Source: CAVPDA01 sp963702495 (GTDB lineage: Bacteria; Pseudomonadota; Gammaproteobacteria; Burkholderiales; Rhodocyclaceae). Taken from it: a stretch of 64,000 bases of DNA. The position numbers were made by a program, and so were the translations under genes. The notes below the pieces were generated by a model. That model had not been told where the DNA came from and did no database searches. It saw nothing but the letters and a program-made list of their open reading frames with translations. Shown in pieces: positions 46,071-55,573 of this stretch (its first letter is position 1; each line of letters opens with the position of its first letter). The DNA lies in contig CAVPDA010000018.1 in NCBI GenBank assembly GCA_963702495.1, positions 659,536 through 723,535 on the forward strand, given 5' to 3'.

Positions 46071-47921
46071 ATGCCCGAATACCGTTCCCGCACCTCCACC
46101 CACGGCCGCAACATGGCCGGCGCGCGCGCCCTGTGGCGCGCCACCGGCATGAAGGACGGCGACTTCGGCAAGCCCATCATCGCCATCGCCAACAGCTTCA
46201 CCCAGTTCGTGCCCGGACACGTGCATCTGAAGGATATGGGCCAGCTGGTGGCGCGGGAAATCGACATCGCCGGCGGGGTGGCGAAGGAGTTCAACACCAT
46301 TGCGGTGGACGACGGCATCGCCATGGGCCACGGCGGTATGCTCTATTCGCTGCCCTCGCGCGAGCTGATCGCCGACTCGGTCGAATACATGGTCAACGCC
46401 CACTGTGCCGATGCGCTGGTGTGCATCTCCAACTGCGACAAGATCACTCCCGGCATGCTGATGGCGTCGCTGCGGCTGAACATCCCCACCGTGTTCGTCT
46501 CCGGCGGGCCGATGGAGGCGGGCAAGGTAAGCTGGGGTGGCAAGATCATCGCCGTGGACCTCGTCGATGCCATGGTGAAGGCAGCGGACGACAAGGTCAC
46601 CGATGAGGAATCGGAGGAGTACGAGCGCTCCGCCTGCCCCACCTGCGGTTCCTGCTCCGGCATGTTCACCGCCAACTCGATGAACTGCCTGGTGGAGGCG
46701 CTGGGCCTGGGCCTGCCGGGCAACGGCTCGGTGGTGGCGACCCATGCGGACCGCAAGCGGCTGTTCCTGGAGGCGGGGCGACTGATCGTGGCGATGGCGC
46801 GCAGCTACTACGAGCGCGACGACAAATCGGTCCTGCCGCGCTCCATCGCATCGTTCCAGGCGTTCGAGAATGCCATCAGCCTGGACGTGGCGATGGGGGG
46901 ATCGACCAACACCGTACTGCACCTGCTGGCGGCGGCGCGGGAGGCGGGCGTCGATTTCACCATGAAGGACATCGATCGCATCTCGCGCCGCGTGCCCTGC
47001 CTGTGCAAGGTGGCGCCGGCGAAATCCGATGTCCATATGGAGGACGTGCACCGTGCCGGCGGCATCATGGGCATCCTCGCCGAGCTGGACCGCGCCGGCC
47101 TGCTGCAGACCGACTTGCCGACGGTGCACAGCCCCTCGCTGGCCGATGCGATCGGCCATTGGGACGTGGTGACGACGAGCGATGCCAAGGTGACCGAGTT
47201 CTACCGCGCGGCGCCGGGCGGCGTGCCGACCCAGGTCGCCTTCTCCCAGTCGCGCCGCTATCCCGAACTCGACACCGACCGCAAGGCCGGCGTCATCCGC
47301 ACCAAGGAGCATGCCTTCTCGCAGGACGGCGGGCTGGCGGTGCTCTACGGCAACATCGCCCGCAACGGCTGCATCGTCAAGACCGCGGGAGTGGACGAGA
47401 GCGCCTTGAGATTCTCCGGTCCGGCGCGGGTGTATGAGAGCCAGGAGGACGCGGTGAGCGGCATCCTCGGCGGCGAGGTGCGGGAAGGGGAGGTGGTGGT
47501 GATCCGCTACGAAGGGCCGAAGGGCGGCCCGGGCATGCAGGAGATGCTCTATCCCACCTCGTACCTGAAATCGAAGGGCCTGGGCCAGGCCTGCGCCCTG
47601 CTCACCGATGGGCGCTTCTCCGGCGGCACGTCGGGCCTGTCGATCGGCCATGTCTCGCCCGAGGCGGCGATGGGCGGCGAGATCGCGCTGGTGGAAGACG
47701 GCGACCGCATCGAGATCGACATTCCCAATCGCGGCATCCGGCTGGCGGTGAGCGAGGAGGATCTGGCGCGCCGGCGCGGCCTGCAGGAGGCGCGCGGCGA
47801 GCAGGCATGGAAACCGAAGAGCCGCCAACGCCCGGTGTCGGCGGCGCTGCGCGCCTATGCCGCCATGACCACCAGCGCAGATACGGGCGCGGTGCGGGAC
47901 GTGTCGCAGATCGAACGCTGA
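46071..47921 (+). CDS. ilvD: Dihydroxy-acid dehydratase
   Basis: The protein has 616 residues, the full length for the family. Iron-sulfur cysteines are seen in VCISNCDKITPGML and SACPTCGSCSGMFTANSMNCL, with the substrate region AMGHGGMLYSLPSRELIADSVEY and C-terminal TDGRFSGGTSGLSIGHVSPEAA. It makes the 2-oxo acid precursors of valine and isoleucine and needs an oxygen-sensitive Fe-S cluster. It starts 140 bases from lgt. Confidence 0.96.
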   Translation: MPEYRSRTSTHGRNMAGARALWRATGMKDGDFGKPIIAIANSFTQFVPGHVHLKDMGQLVAREIDIAGGVAKEFNTIAVDDGIAMGHGGMLYSLPSRELIADSVEYMVNAHCADALVCISNCDKITPGMLMASLRLNIPTVFVSGGPMEAGKVSWGGKIIAVDLVDAMVKAADDKVTDEESEEYERSACPTCGSCSGMFTANSMNCLVEALGLGLPGNGSVVATHADRKRLFLEAGRLIVAMARSYYERDDKSVLPRSIASFQAFENAISLDVAMGGSTNTVLHLLAAAREAGVDFTMKDIDRISRRVPCLCKVAPAKSDVHMEDVHRAGGIMGILAELDRAGLLQTDLPTVHSPSLADAIGHWDVVTTSDAKVTEFYRAAPGGVPTQVAFSQSRRYPELDTDRKAGVIRTKEHAFSQDGGLAVLYGNIARNGCIVKTAGVDESALRFSGPARVYESQEDAVSGILGGEVREGEVVVIRYEGPKGGPGMQEMLYPTSYLKSKGLGQACALLTDGRFSGGTSGLSIGHVSPEAAMGGEIALVEDGDRIEIDIPNRGIRLAVSEEDLARRRGLQEARGEQAWKPKSRQRPVSAALRAYAAMTTSADTGAVRDVSQIER

Positions 47922-47956
47922 TAGGACAAACTATCGAATCTTCGACGGAGACGTTC

Positions 47957-48550
47957 ATGGGACTGGCGCTGCGCGACAACGGCTACCACACCTACGGCGA
48001 CTACCTGACCTGGCCGGAGGACGTGCGTTACGAACTGATCGACGGGGTCGCCTATCTGATGGCGCCGGCGCCATTGCTGGAGCATCAGGACGTTGCCGGC
48101 GAGATCTTCTATCAACTCAGGCGAGCGCTGGAGAACACTTTGTGCCGCGCCTTCATGGCGCCGGTGGATGTGCGTCTGCCGAAGGCGAACGAGGCGGACG
48201 AGCATATCGATACCGTCGTCCAGCCCGACGTGCTGGTCGTGTGCGATGGGGCAAAACTCGATCGGCGCGGCGTGCGCGGCGCGCCCGACTGGGTGTTGGA
48301 GGTGCTGTCCCCCGCGACGGCCGGACACGACCAGGTGCTCAAGCGCAGGATCTACGAGCAGGCCGGCGTACGCGAATACTGGCTGGTGCATCCGACGGAT
48401 CGGGTCCTGACGGTGTATCGCCTGGCGAACGGCGCGTACGGCAGGCCGGACACGCAACTGCTGGAAGGGGAAACGCCGGTGGGGGTGTTGCCGGGCGTAG
48501 TGATTACCTGGGACGAGCTGGCGGCGCGTCTGCCCAAGCCCGAGTACTGA
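47957..48550 (+). CDS. Uma2-family protein (DUF820, PD-(D/E)XK fold)
   Basis: The protein has 197 residues from ATG 47957. It has the nuclease-like core EDVRYELIDGVAYLMAPAPLLEHQDVAGEI, VVQPDVLVVCD and DWVLEVLSPATAGHDQVLKRRIYEQAGVREYWLVHP, placing Asp (QPD), Glu (LEV) and Lys in the expected restriction-endonuclease positions. Uma2 genes are spread by horizontal transfer and their function is unsettled. It follows ilvD by 35 bases. Confidence 0.87.
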   Translation: MGLALRDNGYHTYGDYLTWPEDVRYELIDGVAYLMAPAPLLEHQDVAGEIFYQLRRALENTLCRAFMAPVDVRLPKANEADEHIDTVVQPDVLVVCDGAKLDRRGVRGAPDWVLEVLSPATAGHDQVLKRRIYEQAGVREYWLVHPTDRVLTVYRLANGAYGRPDTQLLEGETPVGVLPGVVITWDELAARLPKPEY

Positions 48551-48562
48551 AAGGGACGTTTC

Positions 48563-49015
48563 ATGTCGGAAATGAGTCGGATGACCTCCGAATTCGAGCG
48601 CCTCTACGCCGGGCGGCTGTGGGGCATCATGTCCTGGCAGCAGCTGAGCGAGTTGTGGCAACGCATCAATGCGGATGCGGGCTGGTACCTGTATGCCGTG
48701 GGCGAGCCCGCTCCGACCCTGCCGTCTGCGCCCGAAGAGACGCGGCAGTTCGTGCATCGCATCGACGAACTGCTGCGCAAGGAGCATCACGAGGACTACT
48801 GCGGCATCGTCTACGCGGACGACGTACAGGCACCGCGCTTCGTCAAGATCTACGACCCGAATCATCTCGGCTCCTCGTGCGGATCGAGCAAACACCCGCC
48901 GCTTCCGGGCTGGATCATGAGCCGGGTGCCGGCGGTGGATCTGAATCCCTCGGGTCACATACCGGCCGCCCGCAGGCGCTGGTGGCAGAGTCTGTTTTCG
49001 AGCGCAGCCGAGTAG
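48563..49015 (+). CDS. Conserved-looking hypothetical protein
   Basis: The protein has 150 residues, opening MSEMSRMTSEFERLYAGRLWGIMSWQQLSELWQRINADAGWYLYAVGE, with a central RQFVHRIDELLRKEHHEDYCGIVYADDVQAPRFVKIYDPNHLGSSCG and a C-terminus PAARRRWWQSLFSS. It has no signal peptide or membrane helix. I do not recognise a named family. It starts 12 bases after the Uma2 gene, with site aaaggga upstream, and could be co-transcribed. Confidence 0.72.
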   Translation: MSEMSRMTSEFERLYAGRLWGIMSWQQLSELWQRINADAGWYLYAVGEPAPTLPSAPEETRQFVHRIDELLRKEHHEDYCGIVYADDVQAPRFVKIYDPNHLGSSCGSSKHPPLPGWIMSRVPAVDLNPSGHIPAARRRWWQSLFSSAAE

Positions 49016-49100
49016 GGCCGGTGTACCGAGGACTCTCGAGGAAAGGTTCACCGCGCCGAAACAGCGCGGCCGCAGCATACCGACAGCCTGGAACCCCTAC

Positions 49101-50529
49101 ATGCTGAACGAGCTTTTTTCGCTGCTTTTCCGCCGTGGGCGCGGCAGGCACGGAGCAGATGGCGCCCGCGACGAGGCGGAGCGCCGCGGCTTCCAGGCGC
49201 TGAATGCCGTGGCTCCGGTGAAGGATGTCGTGGCCGACGCTACGGCGGCCGCGGCTCAGGTGACGCCCCGGCTCGAAGGCGAAGCGGATGCGGCCGCCGC
49301 GCGCTCAGTCATCTGCCGCGAGGCGGTGCTCAATCGCGAGCAGCGGGTGGCGGGCTACCAGTTCATGCTGCGCAAGAGCACCCGCGACCGGATCCACGGC
49401 CAGAGCCGCCGCATCCATCATGTCTACAACGAGGTTCTGGTCCGCAACCTGATCCAGTATTCGATCGACACCCTGCTCGGGCACCGGCTGGCGTTCATCG
49501 ACGTCCTCGACTCGTTCCTGGCGAATCCGCTGATCGAGCAATTGCCCGGGCGCGGCATCGTGCTCACGGTCGTGCCCTGGGAGGAGGCGGGTGCCGCAGC
49601 GGACGGGCTCGCCGACCGTGCCGCCGGACTCAGGAAGAGCGGATTCTCGCTGGCGCTGGAGGACTGCTTCGCCGGGCCGCACTTCGAGGCGCTGGCGCCG
49701 CATGTTCAACTACTTCATCGTGCCGACGGCGCGGCACAGTCCGGCCGCGATCACGCGTCTGGCCGAAGGGCTGAAGGCGCGGTCGGCTTCCGCTGTGCTG
49801 GTGGCGAAGGACCTGGCGAGCTTCGACGACTTCCAGTTGTGCAGCAAACTCGGTTTCTCCTGCTTTCAGGGTCCGTTCGTGACCAGCCGCGAAGACTGGA
49901 CCGGCAACCAGGTCGGACCGCAGACGCTGCGGGTCTACGATCTGCTCAACCGCTTGCGGCGCGACGCCGCCACCGCCGAACTGGCGCAGATCCTGAAGCA
50001 GGATGCGGTGCTGTCCTACCGCCTGCTGCGCTACATCAATTCGGCCGCCTCGGGTCTGCGCCAGACCATCACCTCCATCGAGCAAGCCCTGGTGATCATG
50101 GGGCGCGATCAGATGTACCGCTGGCTGACCCTGCTGCTGTTCGGCTCGGCCCAGGCGTCGCCCTACGCCGCGGCCCTGCTCGAGAACGCCCTGGTGCGCG
50201 GGCGGCTCATGGAACTGGTCGGCAAGGAACGCTTTCCCCAGGGCGAGCGCGACGGTCTGTTCGTCGTCGGCCTGTTCTCGCTGCTCGATCTGGTGCTGCA
50301 TGTGCCGCTGGCGGATGCCCTGAAGCCGCTGCACCTGCCGCAGGCGTTCTCCGATGCGCTGCTGCGCAACGCCGGGCCCTACGCTCCATTCCTCGAACTG
50401 GCGATCGCCTGCGAGTCGTTCGATCAGGAGCAGATCCGTGCCGCGAGCGAAAAATGCAGCACCGATGTGACGACGGTGAACGCCGGCCACTTCGCGGCCT
50501 TGGCCTGGGCCCAGCAGATCCAGCTTTGA
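49101..50529 (+). CDS. EAL-HDOD domain protein (YuxH-like), one frameshift
   Basis: The repaired reading is about 475 residues. After a basic N-terminus, a degenerate EAL half starts at REAVLNREQRVAGYQFMLRKS and includes AFIDVLDSFLANPLIEQLPGRGIVLTVV and SFDDFQLCSKLGFSCFQGPFVT. The HDOD half reads LNRLRRDAATAELAQILKQDAVLSYRLLRYINSAASGLRQTITSIEQALVIMGRDQMYRWLTLLL. The EAL catalytic residues look absent, so it is probably a signalling scaffold. An inserted base near 49704 shifts the frame (expected APHFNYFIVPTARH). Confidence 0.82.
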
Positions 50530-50585
50530 ATCATTTGACGCGGGCGGTGTCTCTGAGCCATCCCCCTCCCATCCCGGAGTCCGAA

Positions 50586-52640
50586 TTGCCCAACCGCCTT
50601 GCTCGGGAAACCTCCCCCTATCTGCAGCAACATGCCGACAACCCGGTGGACTGGCATCCCTGGGGCGAGGAAGCACTCGCTCTGGCGCGCTCTCAGAACA
50701 AGCCGATTCTGCTGTCGGTCGGCTATTCCGCCTGCCACTGGTGCCATGTCATGGCCCACGAGTCCTTCGAAGACCCGGAAGTGGCGCAGGTGATGAACCG
50801 GCTTTTCGTCAGCATCAAGGTCGATCGGGAAGAGAGGCCGGACCTGGACCAGATCTACCAGCTCGCCCATCAGATGCTGGCCCAGCGCGCCGGCGGCTGG
50901 CCATTGACCATGTTCCTGACGCCCGATGGCACGCCGTTCTTCGGCGGCACCTACTTCCCCAAGACGCCGCGCCATGGACTGCCCGGGTTCGTGGAACTGA
51001 TGGAACGGATCGCCGAGGTATTCCGCACGCGGCGCAGCGAGATCGACCAGCAGAACCAGAGCGTGTTGTCCGCGCTCGCCCAGTCCGTGCCGAGCGGTGT
51101 GGCGCATCACTCGGAGTTTTCGCCCCAGCCCCTGACCGATGCCACCGACCTCCTGGCGGCCAACTTCGACCCGCGCTTCGGCGGCTTCGGGGGCGCGCCC
51201 AAATTCCCCCATCCCACTGACCTGCAGCTGCTGCTGCGGCGTCATGCTGCCACCGGCGATGCGCGCTGCCGCGACATCGTCGTCACCACGCTATCGCGCA
51301 TGGCGGAGGGCGGCATCTACGACCAACTCGGCGGCGGCTTCTGCCGCTACAGCGTCGATGCCCAATGGAACATCCCGCACTTCGAAAAGATGCTGTATGA
51401 CAACGGCCCGCTGCTCAAACTCTATGCCGACGCCTGGGTGCTGACCGGCGATCCCCTGTTCCGCAAGGTGGCGGAAGAGACCGCGGGCTGGGTGATGCGC
51501 GAGATGCAGTCGCCGGAGGGGGGGTATTTCTCCTCGCTCGATGCCGACTCGGAACACGAGGAGGGCAAGTTCTACATCTGGACGCCGGCGGAGATGCGGG
51601 CGCTCCTGTCCGCCGACGAATACGCGGTGGTGGAGCGGCATTACGGCCTGAACCGCCCGGCGAACTTCGAGGACAGGCACTGGCATTTCTACGTCGCCGA
51701 GGCTCTGGTCGAATGCGCGGCGATATTGGGCAAACCGGCAGTGGAGTGTGAGCGCCTGCTCACGTCGGCGCGGGCGAAACTGCTTGCGATTCGCGAAAAG
51801 CGCGTGCGGCCGGGGCGCGACGAGAAGATTCTCACCAGTTGGAATGCCCTGATGATCGAAGGCATGGCCCGCGCCGCCGCCGTGTTCGAGCGTCCGGACT
51901 GGCTCGCCTCGGCGCGCAGGGCGCTGGATTTCGTTCGCCGCACGTTGTGGCAGGCCGACGGCAAGTCGGACCGGCTGCTCGCCACGTACAAGGACGGGCG
52001 CGCCCACTTGAACGCCTATATCGACGACTACGCGTTCCTGCTCGGCGCCCTGCTGGAACTGCTCCAGGCGGATTTCCGGGTCGACGAACTGGAGTGGGCC
52101 GAAGACCTGGCGGATGTCCTGCTCGATCAGTTCGAGGATCGCGACAGCGGCGGTTTCTTCTTCACCAGTCACGACCACGAGCGGCTGATTCACCGCGCCA
52201 AGCCGGGGCACGACAATGCCACGCCCTCCGGCAACGGCGTCGCGGTTCTGGCGCTGCAACGCCTCGGCCATCTCACTGGCGAAACGCGTTATCTCGCGGC
52301 CGCCGAGCGTGCCCTGCAATTGTTCTTTCCCCAGATGCGGCGTCAGGCGGGTGGATACTCGACCATGGCGATGGCGCTGGAGGAGCACCTGGTGCCGACG
52401 CGAACGGTGATCCTGCGCGGGCGCGACCCGGTCGTCCGGCAGTGGCAGCATCGCCTGCGGGCGCGCCACGACCCCGGTTCCATCGTGTTGGGTATCGGCG
52501 ACAGCATGGCGCCATTACCGCCGATGCTGGACAAAAAGCCCGGCGATCCGGTCAACGCCTGGGTCTGCTCCGGCGTTAAATGCTTGCCGCCGATCACAGA
52601 CCTGGCGGAACTCGAGCAGGTGCTCGCAGCCCCGGTTTGA
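50586..52640 (+). CDS. DUF255 thioredoxin-domain protein (YyaL/spermatogenesis-associated 20 family)
   Basis: The protein has about 684 residues. The start is probably TTG 50586 (LPNRLARETSPYLQQHADNPVDW) with site cggag; GTG 50547 is possible. The N-terminal thioredoxin-like domain has NKPILLSVGYSACHWCHVMAHESF (CxxC-type) and AGGWPLTMFLTPDGTPFFGGTYFP. An (alpha/alpha)6 barrel follows with FEKMLYDNGPLLKLYADAW and DEKILTSWNALMIEGMARAA. Function is unknown across the family. The upstream open frame belongs to the shifted EAL-HDOD gene. Confidence 0.9.
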   Translation: MPNRLARETSPYLQQHADNPVDWHPWGEEALALARSQNKPILLSVGYSACHWCHVMAHESFEDPEVAQVMNRLFVSIKVDREERPDLDQIYQLAHQMLAQRAGGWPLTMFLTPDGTPFFGGTYFPKTPRHGLPGFVELMERIAEVFRTRRSEIDQQNQSVLSALAQSVPSGVAHHSEFSPQPLTDATDLLAANFDPRFGGFGGAPKFPHPTDLQLLLRRHAATGDARCRDIVVTTLSRMAEGGIYDQLGGGFCRYSVDAQWNIPHFEKMLYDNGPLLKLYADAWVLTGDPLFRKVAEETAGWVMREMQSPEGGYFSSLDADSEHEEGKFYIWTPAEMRALLSADEYAVVERHYGLNRPANFEDRHWHFYVAEALVECAAILGKPAVECERLLTSARAKLLAIREKRVRPGRDEKILTSWNALMIEGMARAAAVFERPDWLASARRALDFVRRTLWQADGKSDRLLATYKDGRAHLNAYIDDYAFLLGALLELLQADFRVDELEWAEDLADVLLDQFEDRDSGGFFFTSHDHERLIHRAKPGHDNATPSGNGVAVLALQRLGHLTGETRYLAAAERALQLFFPQMRRQAGGYSTMAMALEEHLVPTRTVILRGRDPVVRQWQHRLRARHDPGSIVLGIGDSMAPLPPMLDKKPGDPVNAWVCSGVKCLPPITDLAELEQVLAAPV

Positions 52641-52685
52641 GTTACGATTGCGTTTCCCCGAAACCTTGAGTGAGGATACTAATTG

Positions 52686-53000
52686 ATGAAAGCTCTGATC
52701 GTTTCCGCGCTTGTCGCCGCCGGCGTGATCGCATCGGCACCTGCCCTGGCCAACGCCGATCTGGCGAAGGCCAAGAATTGCCTGTCTTGCCACGCTGCGG
52801 ACAAGAAAGTGGTTGGACCTTCCTATCAGGACGTGGCGAAGAAGTATGCCGGTCAAAAGGACGCGGCTGCCAAGCTGGCGGAGAAGGTGCAGAAGGGCGG
52901 TTCCGGCGTGTGGGGCAATGTCCCGATGCCGCCGAACCCGAGCGTCAATGCCGACGACGCGAAGAAACTGGTGGACTGGATCCTGGCCGGCGCCAAGTAA
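52686..53000 (+). CDS. Class I c-type cytochrome, c551/c552-like
   Basis: The protein has 104 residues. A signal peptide (MKALIVSALVAAGVIASAPALA) is followed by haem-binding CLSCH, VVGPSYQDVAKKYAGQKDAAAKL and the axial Met in GVWGNVPMPPNP. Small periplasmic cytochromes of this type feed electrons to cytochrome oxidases, cd1 nitrite reductase or peroxidases. It has its own terminator directly downstream. Confidence 0.93.
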   Translation: MKALIVSALVAAGVIASAPALANADLAKAKNCLSCHAADKKVVGPSYQDVAKKYAGQKDAAAKLAEKVQKGGSGVWGNVPMPPNPSVNADDAKKLVDWILAGAK

Positions 53001-53019
53001 TCGCGCCCCCGGTGACAGG

Positions 53020-53047
53020 AAAAGCCAGCCTGCGGGCTGGCTTTTTC
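53020..53047 (+). terminator. Rho-independent terminator of the cytochrome gene
   Basis: aaaagccagcc-tgcg-ggctggctttttc: a strong GC stem with a T-run, 20 bases after the stop. Confidence 0.9.
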
Positions 53048-53227
53048 GTTTGCCGCGCGCCCACGATTCCGCGCCCCCATGCGGTTGCCATGGGGCACCG
53101 CGTGGGGCAGCCGATGGCGGCGACAGCGCGGGATTCCCGACCGCAACAAGATTGACATGACCTATGGCGGCGCGCAAAATCCGCGCGTTTTCGGGCTCAT
53201 GCACAGCCCGTATCCCTGGAGATGATG

Positions 53228-54474
53228 ATGCGTGTTCCCCTGAAAGGTTTGACGCTTTCCCTTGCAGCGGCTGTGGCGCTGATCGCCTGCGGCAAGCAGG
53301 AGCCGCCGAAACAGGCTGCGGCTCCCGCCGCGCCGGCACCCGCCGCCGCTCCGGCGCCTGCCGCCAAGCCCGAAATCACGGTCAAGATCGGGCATTCCGC
53401 GCCGCTTACCGGCCCCCAGGGTCACCTCGGCAAGGACAACGAGAACGGTGCCCGCCTCGCCATCGAGGAAGCCAATGCCAAGGGGCTCGAAATCGGCGGC
53501 GCCAAGGTCAAGTTCGAGTTGCTGGGCGAGGACGACCAGGCCGACCCGAAACAGGGCACGCTGGTGGCGCAGAAACTGGTGGACGCCAAAGTCAACGGCG
53601 TGATCGGCCATCTGAACTCCGGCACCACGATTCCCGCGTCGAAGATCTATTCCGACAGCGGCATTCCCCAGGTTTCCCCTTCCGCCACCAATCCCAAGTA
53701 CACCCTGCAGGGCTTCAAGACGGCGTTTCGCGTGATGGCGAACGACGTGCAGCAAGGCAAGGTGCTGGGCGATTACGCGGTGCACAATCTGAAGGCGAAG
53801 AAGATCGCGATCATCGACGACCGCACCGCCTACGGCCAGGGAGTGGCGGACGAAGTGGAGAAGGCAGTTAAGGCGAGCGGAGGCCAGGTGGTGACGCGTG
53901 AGTTCACCAACGACAAGGCGACCGATTTCAACGCCATCCTGACCAAGGTCAAATCGAAGAAGCCGGATCTCGTCTTCTACGGCGGCATGGATGCCCAGGC
54001 CGGTCCCCTGGCGAAGCAGATGAAGAGGTCTCGGCGTTCGCGCGCAAGCTGCTGCTGGCCGACGGTGGCTGTACCACCGAGTTCCATAAACTGGCCGCGG
54101 ATGCCGCCGAGGGGAATTACTGTTCTCTGCCTGGTGTGCCGCTGGACAAGATGCCGGGCGGAACCGACTTCAGGAACCGCTACAAGGCGAAGTTCAACGC
54201 CGATATCCAGCTCTATGCACCCTACGTGTTCGACGCCGTGGGCGTGATGATCGACGCCATGAAGCGCGCCGAATCGGTCGAGCCGGCGAAGTATCTGCCC
54301 GAACTGGCGAAGACCGACGGCTATCCGGGCGTCACCGCCAAGATCCAGTTCGACGACAAGGGCGACATCAAGGACGGCGCAATCACCCTCTACCAGGCGA
54401 AGGCCGGCAAGTGGGATCCGCTCGATACCATGGGCGGTACGCCGGTCGCCGCGGCCGCGGCGGAAAAGAAATAG
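53228..54474 (+). CDS. livK: Branched-chain amino acid type ABC binding lipoprotein, one frameshift
   Basis: The repaired reading is about 415 residues. The signal ends in a lipobox LIACGK, then an Ala/Pro linker, then a periplasmic binding protein: ITVKIGHSAPLTGPQGHLGKDNENGARLAIEEAN, LVDAKVNGVIGHLNSGTTIPASKIYSDSGIPQVSPSATNP, IAIIDDRTAYGQGVADEVEKA and YGGMDAQAGPLAKQM. The C-terminal lobe (LADGGCTTEFHKLAADAAEGNY...) is in another frame after one base is lost near 54028. Of three clustered ATGs (53222, 53225, 53228) the last has the best spacing to ggag. It heads livKHMGF. Confidence 0.88.
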
Positions 54475-54496
54475 TCCGCGGCATACCCAATCGTTG

Positions 54497-54524
54497 AAAC
54501 GGCACCTGCGGGTGCCGTTTCTTT
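54497..54524 (+). terminator. Terminator/attenuator between livK and livH
   Basis: aaacggcacc-tgcg-ggtgccgttt followed by cttt, 22 bases after livK. A partial terminator here would give more binding protein than membrane subunits, as is common in such operons. Confidence 0.75.
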
Positions 54525-54536
54525 GTCGCCGCAGCC

Positions 54537-55460
54537 ATGGATACCTTCATTCAGCAGATCATCAACGGCCTCGTCCTGGGGAGCATCTATGCCCTCGTGG
54601 CCCTCGGCTACACGATGGTGTATGGCATCCTCGGCCTGATCAACTTTGCCCACGGCGAAGTGGTGATGATCGGCGCGCTCACCGCCTTGACGACGATCAA
54701 GCTGCTGCAGGGCAGCGGCCTGCCGGGACCGGTGATCGTGCTGATCGGATTTCTGGTGGCGGCGCCGGTGTGCATGGCGATCGGTTTCACCATCGAGCGC
54801 GTGGCCTATCGCCCGCTGCGTTACGCGCCGCGGCTGGCGCCGCTGATCACCGCGATCGGCGTGTCGATCGTGCTGCAGCAACTCGCGATGCTGTTCTGGG
54901 GGCGCAACTACCACACCTTTCCGCCCCTGCTGCCGGCGACGCCGCGCAACGTCTTCGGCGCCCAGATCACCGACCTGCAGATCCTCATCGTAGTCCTGGC
55001 CGCCCTGGTGATGGCGGGGCTGATGCTGCTCGTGAAATACACGCGACTCGGGCGCGCCATGCGCGCCACCGCGGAGAACACCCAGATCGCCGGCCTGATG
55101 GGCGTCAATATCAATCAGATCATCTCGATCACCTTCATCATCGGCTCCGCCCTGGGCGCGCTCGCGGGCCTCATGGTCAGCGCGAACTATTCCATCGCCC
55201 ACAACACCATGGGCGCCATCCTCGGTCTCAAGGCGTTCACCGCCGCGGTGCTGGGCGGCATCGGCAATCTCGCCGGCGCCATGGTGGGCGGCCTGCTGCT
55301 GGGTCTGATCGAGTCGCTGGGCGCCGGCTACATCGGGGATCTCACCGGCGGTTTCCTCGGCTCCCATTATCAGGACGTATTCGCCTTCTTCGTGCTGATC
55401 CTGGTGCTGGTGTTCCGGCCGTCGGGGTTGATGGGGGAGAAGGTGGCGGAGCGGGCATGA
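54537..55460 (+). CDS. livH: Branched-chain amino acid type ABC permease LivH
   Basis: The protein has 307 residues and about eight membrane helices. Hallmarks: QQIINGLVLGSIYALVALGYTMVYGILGLINFAHGEVVMIGA at the N-terminus, RLGRAMRATAENTQIAGLMGVNINQIISITF (the coupling loop) and GLKAFTAAVLGGIGNLAGAMVGGLLLGLIES. It ends with a copy of the 17-base repeat described at 55461-55573. Confidence 0.94.
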   Translation: MDTFIQQIINGLVLGSIYALVALGYTMVYGILGLINFAHGEVVMIGALTALTTIKLLQGSGLPGPVIVLIGFLVAAPVCMAIGFTIERVAYRPLRYAPRLAPLITAIGVSIVLQQLAMLFWGRNYHTFPPLLPATPRNVFGAQITDLQILIVVLAALVMAGLMLLVKYTRLGRAMRATAENTQIAGLMGVNINQIISITFIIGSALGALAGLMVSANYSIAHNTMGAILGLKAFTAAVLGGIGNLAGAMVGGLLLGLIESLGAGYIGDLTGGFLGSHYQDVFAFFVLILVLVFRPSGLMGEKVAERA

Positions 55461-55573
55461 GCCGGCCGAAGTCGCGGCACTTTTCCCCTCACCCCCAGCC
55501 CCTCTCCCGCGCGGGGAGAGGGGAGCGTCGAGCGCGCCGCGGGGGCGGTCATTGGATGGCGGAGCGGGCATGA
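55461..55573. mobile_element. 113-bp repeat insertion between livH and livM with 17-bp target duplication
   Basis: The sequence tggcggagcgggcatga occurs at the end of livH (55444-55460) and again at the start of livM (55557-55573). Between them lie 96 bases containing cccctcacccccagcccctctcccgcgcggggagaggggag, a palindromic unit like dispersed proteobacterial repeats. Removing one copy plus the 96 bases restores a direct livH-livM ATGA overlap, as found between livM, livG and livF. This is a clean insertion signature. Confidence 0.75.

Noticed and set aside
46032..47828. 598-codon minus-strand open frame
   Set aside because: It is antisense to ilvD; the translation has no domain features.
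49101..52640. Single giant fusion of an EAL-HDOD protein with DUF255
   Set aside because: The frame only appears continuous because the first gene is frameshifted; the HDOD half ends at 50529 in another frame, before the DUF255 start.
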